Assembly (NCBI GenBank): GCA_905215945.1
Contig: CAJMRZ010000086.1
Span: forward strand, 1-6,677
DNA length: 6,677 nucleotides
From: an uncultured bacterium
GTDB lineage: Bacteria > Actinomycetota > Coriobacteriia > Coriobacteriales > Coriobacteriaceae
Direction of reading: 5' to 3'
In this document: positions 6,240-6,677 of the stretch, piece by piece
Position numbering within the stretch: position 1 is the stretch's first letter
How the letters are laid out: each line of letters begins with the position of its first letter
The notes under the pieces: generated by a model
Databases searched by the model: none
Told to the model about the DNA's origin: nothing
Seen by the model: the letters and a program-made list of their open reading frames with translations, nothing else
Position numbers and translations under genes: made by a program

Positions 6240-6405
6240 AAAGTGGCATTACTGCATAAAGTAATAGAAATACGCAGAATTATGGATAAATGAACAAATC
6301 CAAAGAAAAGTTGAAATAATCGCCACTTTCCTTAACTAAAGCGTCTAGTATTTTGCGAACGCCGAACACGGCGAAGGATGGCCTGTCGGGTAACCGAAAC
6401 CCGAC
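6240..6405 (+). other. AT-rich promoter/leader region with several hairpins
   Basis: This stretch precedes the binding-protein start at 6427 and contains no gene. It holds ATTACT-N6-AGTAAT (6248-6265), AAAGTGGC (6240-6247) complementary to GCCACTTT (6322-6329), a hairpin CGCCG-AACA-CGGCG (6360-6373), and a stronger one, GTCGGGT-N7-ACCCGAC (6385-6405), which ends 9 nt before the ribosome binding site. TAGTAT at 6346-6351 is a possible -10. The last two hairpins would be in the leader RNA of any promoter here. They are not followed by T-runs, so they are not terminators; a stability or translation-control role is possible. No known riboswitch was recognised. Confidence 0.35.
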
Positions 6406-6426
6406 GAGATTTGAGAGGAGAGCCGC

Positions 6427-6677
6427 ATGTCGAGCCTCACCGGTAAGTCATTGAACCCTGTTATGAATCGCAGGAGCGTTATCGCGAGCGCAGCAGGTCT
6501 GGGGGCGATGTCCATTCTAGCTGGCTGCTCCTCCAACGGCGGCGACAGCGGTTCCGCTTCGAGCGACGCTTCGTTTAAGATCGGTACCATCGGCCCGCTG
6601 ACCGGCGCCAACGCGTCCTACGGCAAGTCCGTTACCCAGGGTGTCGAGCTTGGCTGCAAGGATTTCTCGACCAAGGA
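6427..6677 (+). CDS. LivJ/LivK-type ABC transporter substrate-binding lipoprotein (N-terminal part)
   Basis: The first 83 codons of a gene that runs off the right end. Residues 14-33 form a signal peptide with NRRSVI, a hydrophobic core and the lipobox LAGC, so Cys34 should be lipidated and the protein anchored on the outer face of the membrane. The RR pair resembles a twin-arginine signal but lacks the full consensus. A Ser/Gly-rich linker (35-47) leads into FKIGTIGPLTGANASYGKSV, the opening strand and ligand loop of type I binding proteins for leucine, isoleucine and valine or related amino acids; T/G-A-x-x-S/Y-Y-G is characteristic. AGGAG (6415-6419) precedes the ATG at a good distance; the in-frame ATG at 6463 has none. 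The permease and ATPase genes (livHMGF type) would be expected downstream. The exact ligand cannot be read from this fragment. Confidence 0.9.
   Translation, partial: MSSLTGKSLNPVMNRRSVIASAAGLGAMSILAGCSSNGGDSGSASSDASFKIGTIGPLTGANASYGKSVTQGVELGCKDFSTK

Overview
The window looks like part of a chromosome from an anaerobic Actinomycetota, most likely a Collinsella-type member of the Coriobacteriia. This is an inference from protein style, GC-rich housekeeping genes, strong GGAGG-type ribosome binding sites and GC-rich hairpin terminators; no marker gene is present to prove it.

Positions 1-2908 hold four tightly packed minus-strand genes, read from right to left: a FHA-domain protein (1976-2908), an SPFH-domain protein with a C-terminal zinc ribbon (850-1956), a four-helix membrane protein with a helical tail (173-850), and the first 58 codons of a further gene (1-176) that resembles the N-terminal module found ahead of TIR-like nucleotide-binding domains. 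The last two junctions are the coupled overlaps TAATG and ATGA, so these genes are almost certainly one operon. It is visibly less GC-rich than the genes to its right. It combines a phosphopeptide sensor, a membrane scaffold, a membrane protein and possibly a nucleotide-handling effector. This is the most interesting part of the window and could be an undescribed membrane-stress or defence module. A candidate promoter lies at 2967-2995, with a perfect dyad inside its spacer.

Positions 2996-3301 are non-coding. They hold three copies of a 15-bp degenerate palindrome-like repeat (3103-3205) and a long terminator hairpin (3217-3259) for the next gene. Positions 3302-4051 encode a classical NADP(H)-type short-chain dehydrogenase/reductase. 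Positions 4274-5617 encode a complete homoserine dehydrogenase with an ACT domain, followed by its own terminator at 4211-4244. Both genes are on the minus strand and appear to be separate transcription units.

The right end (5618-6677) is on the plus strand. It holds a decayed remnant of a branched-chain-amino-acid-type ABC transporter binding protein (5802-6155), missing its N-terminus and an internal block. After an AT-rich regulatory stretch with 11-bp-spaced GTAAC/GAAAC repeats and two leader hairpins comes the start of what looks like an intact lipoprotein of the same family (6427 to beyond the window end). Together the right half concerns amino-acid supply: aspartate-family biosynthesis (hom) and uptake of amino acids.
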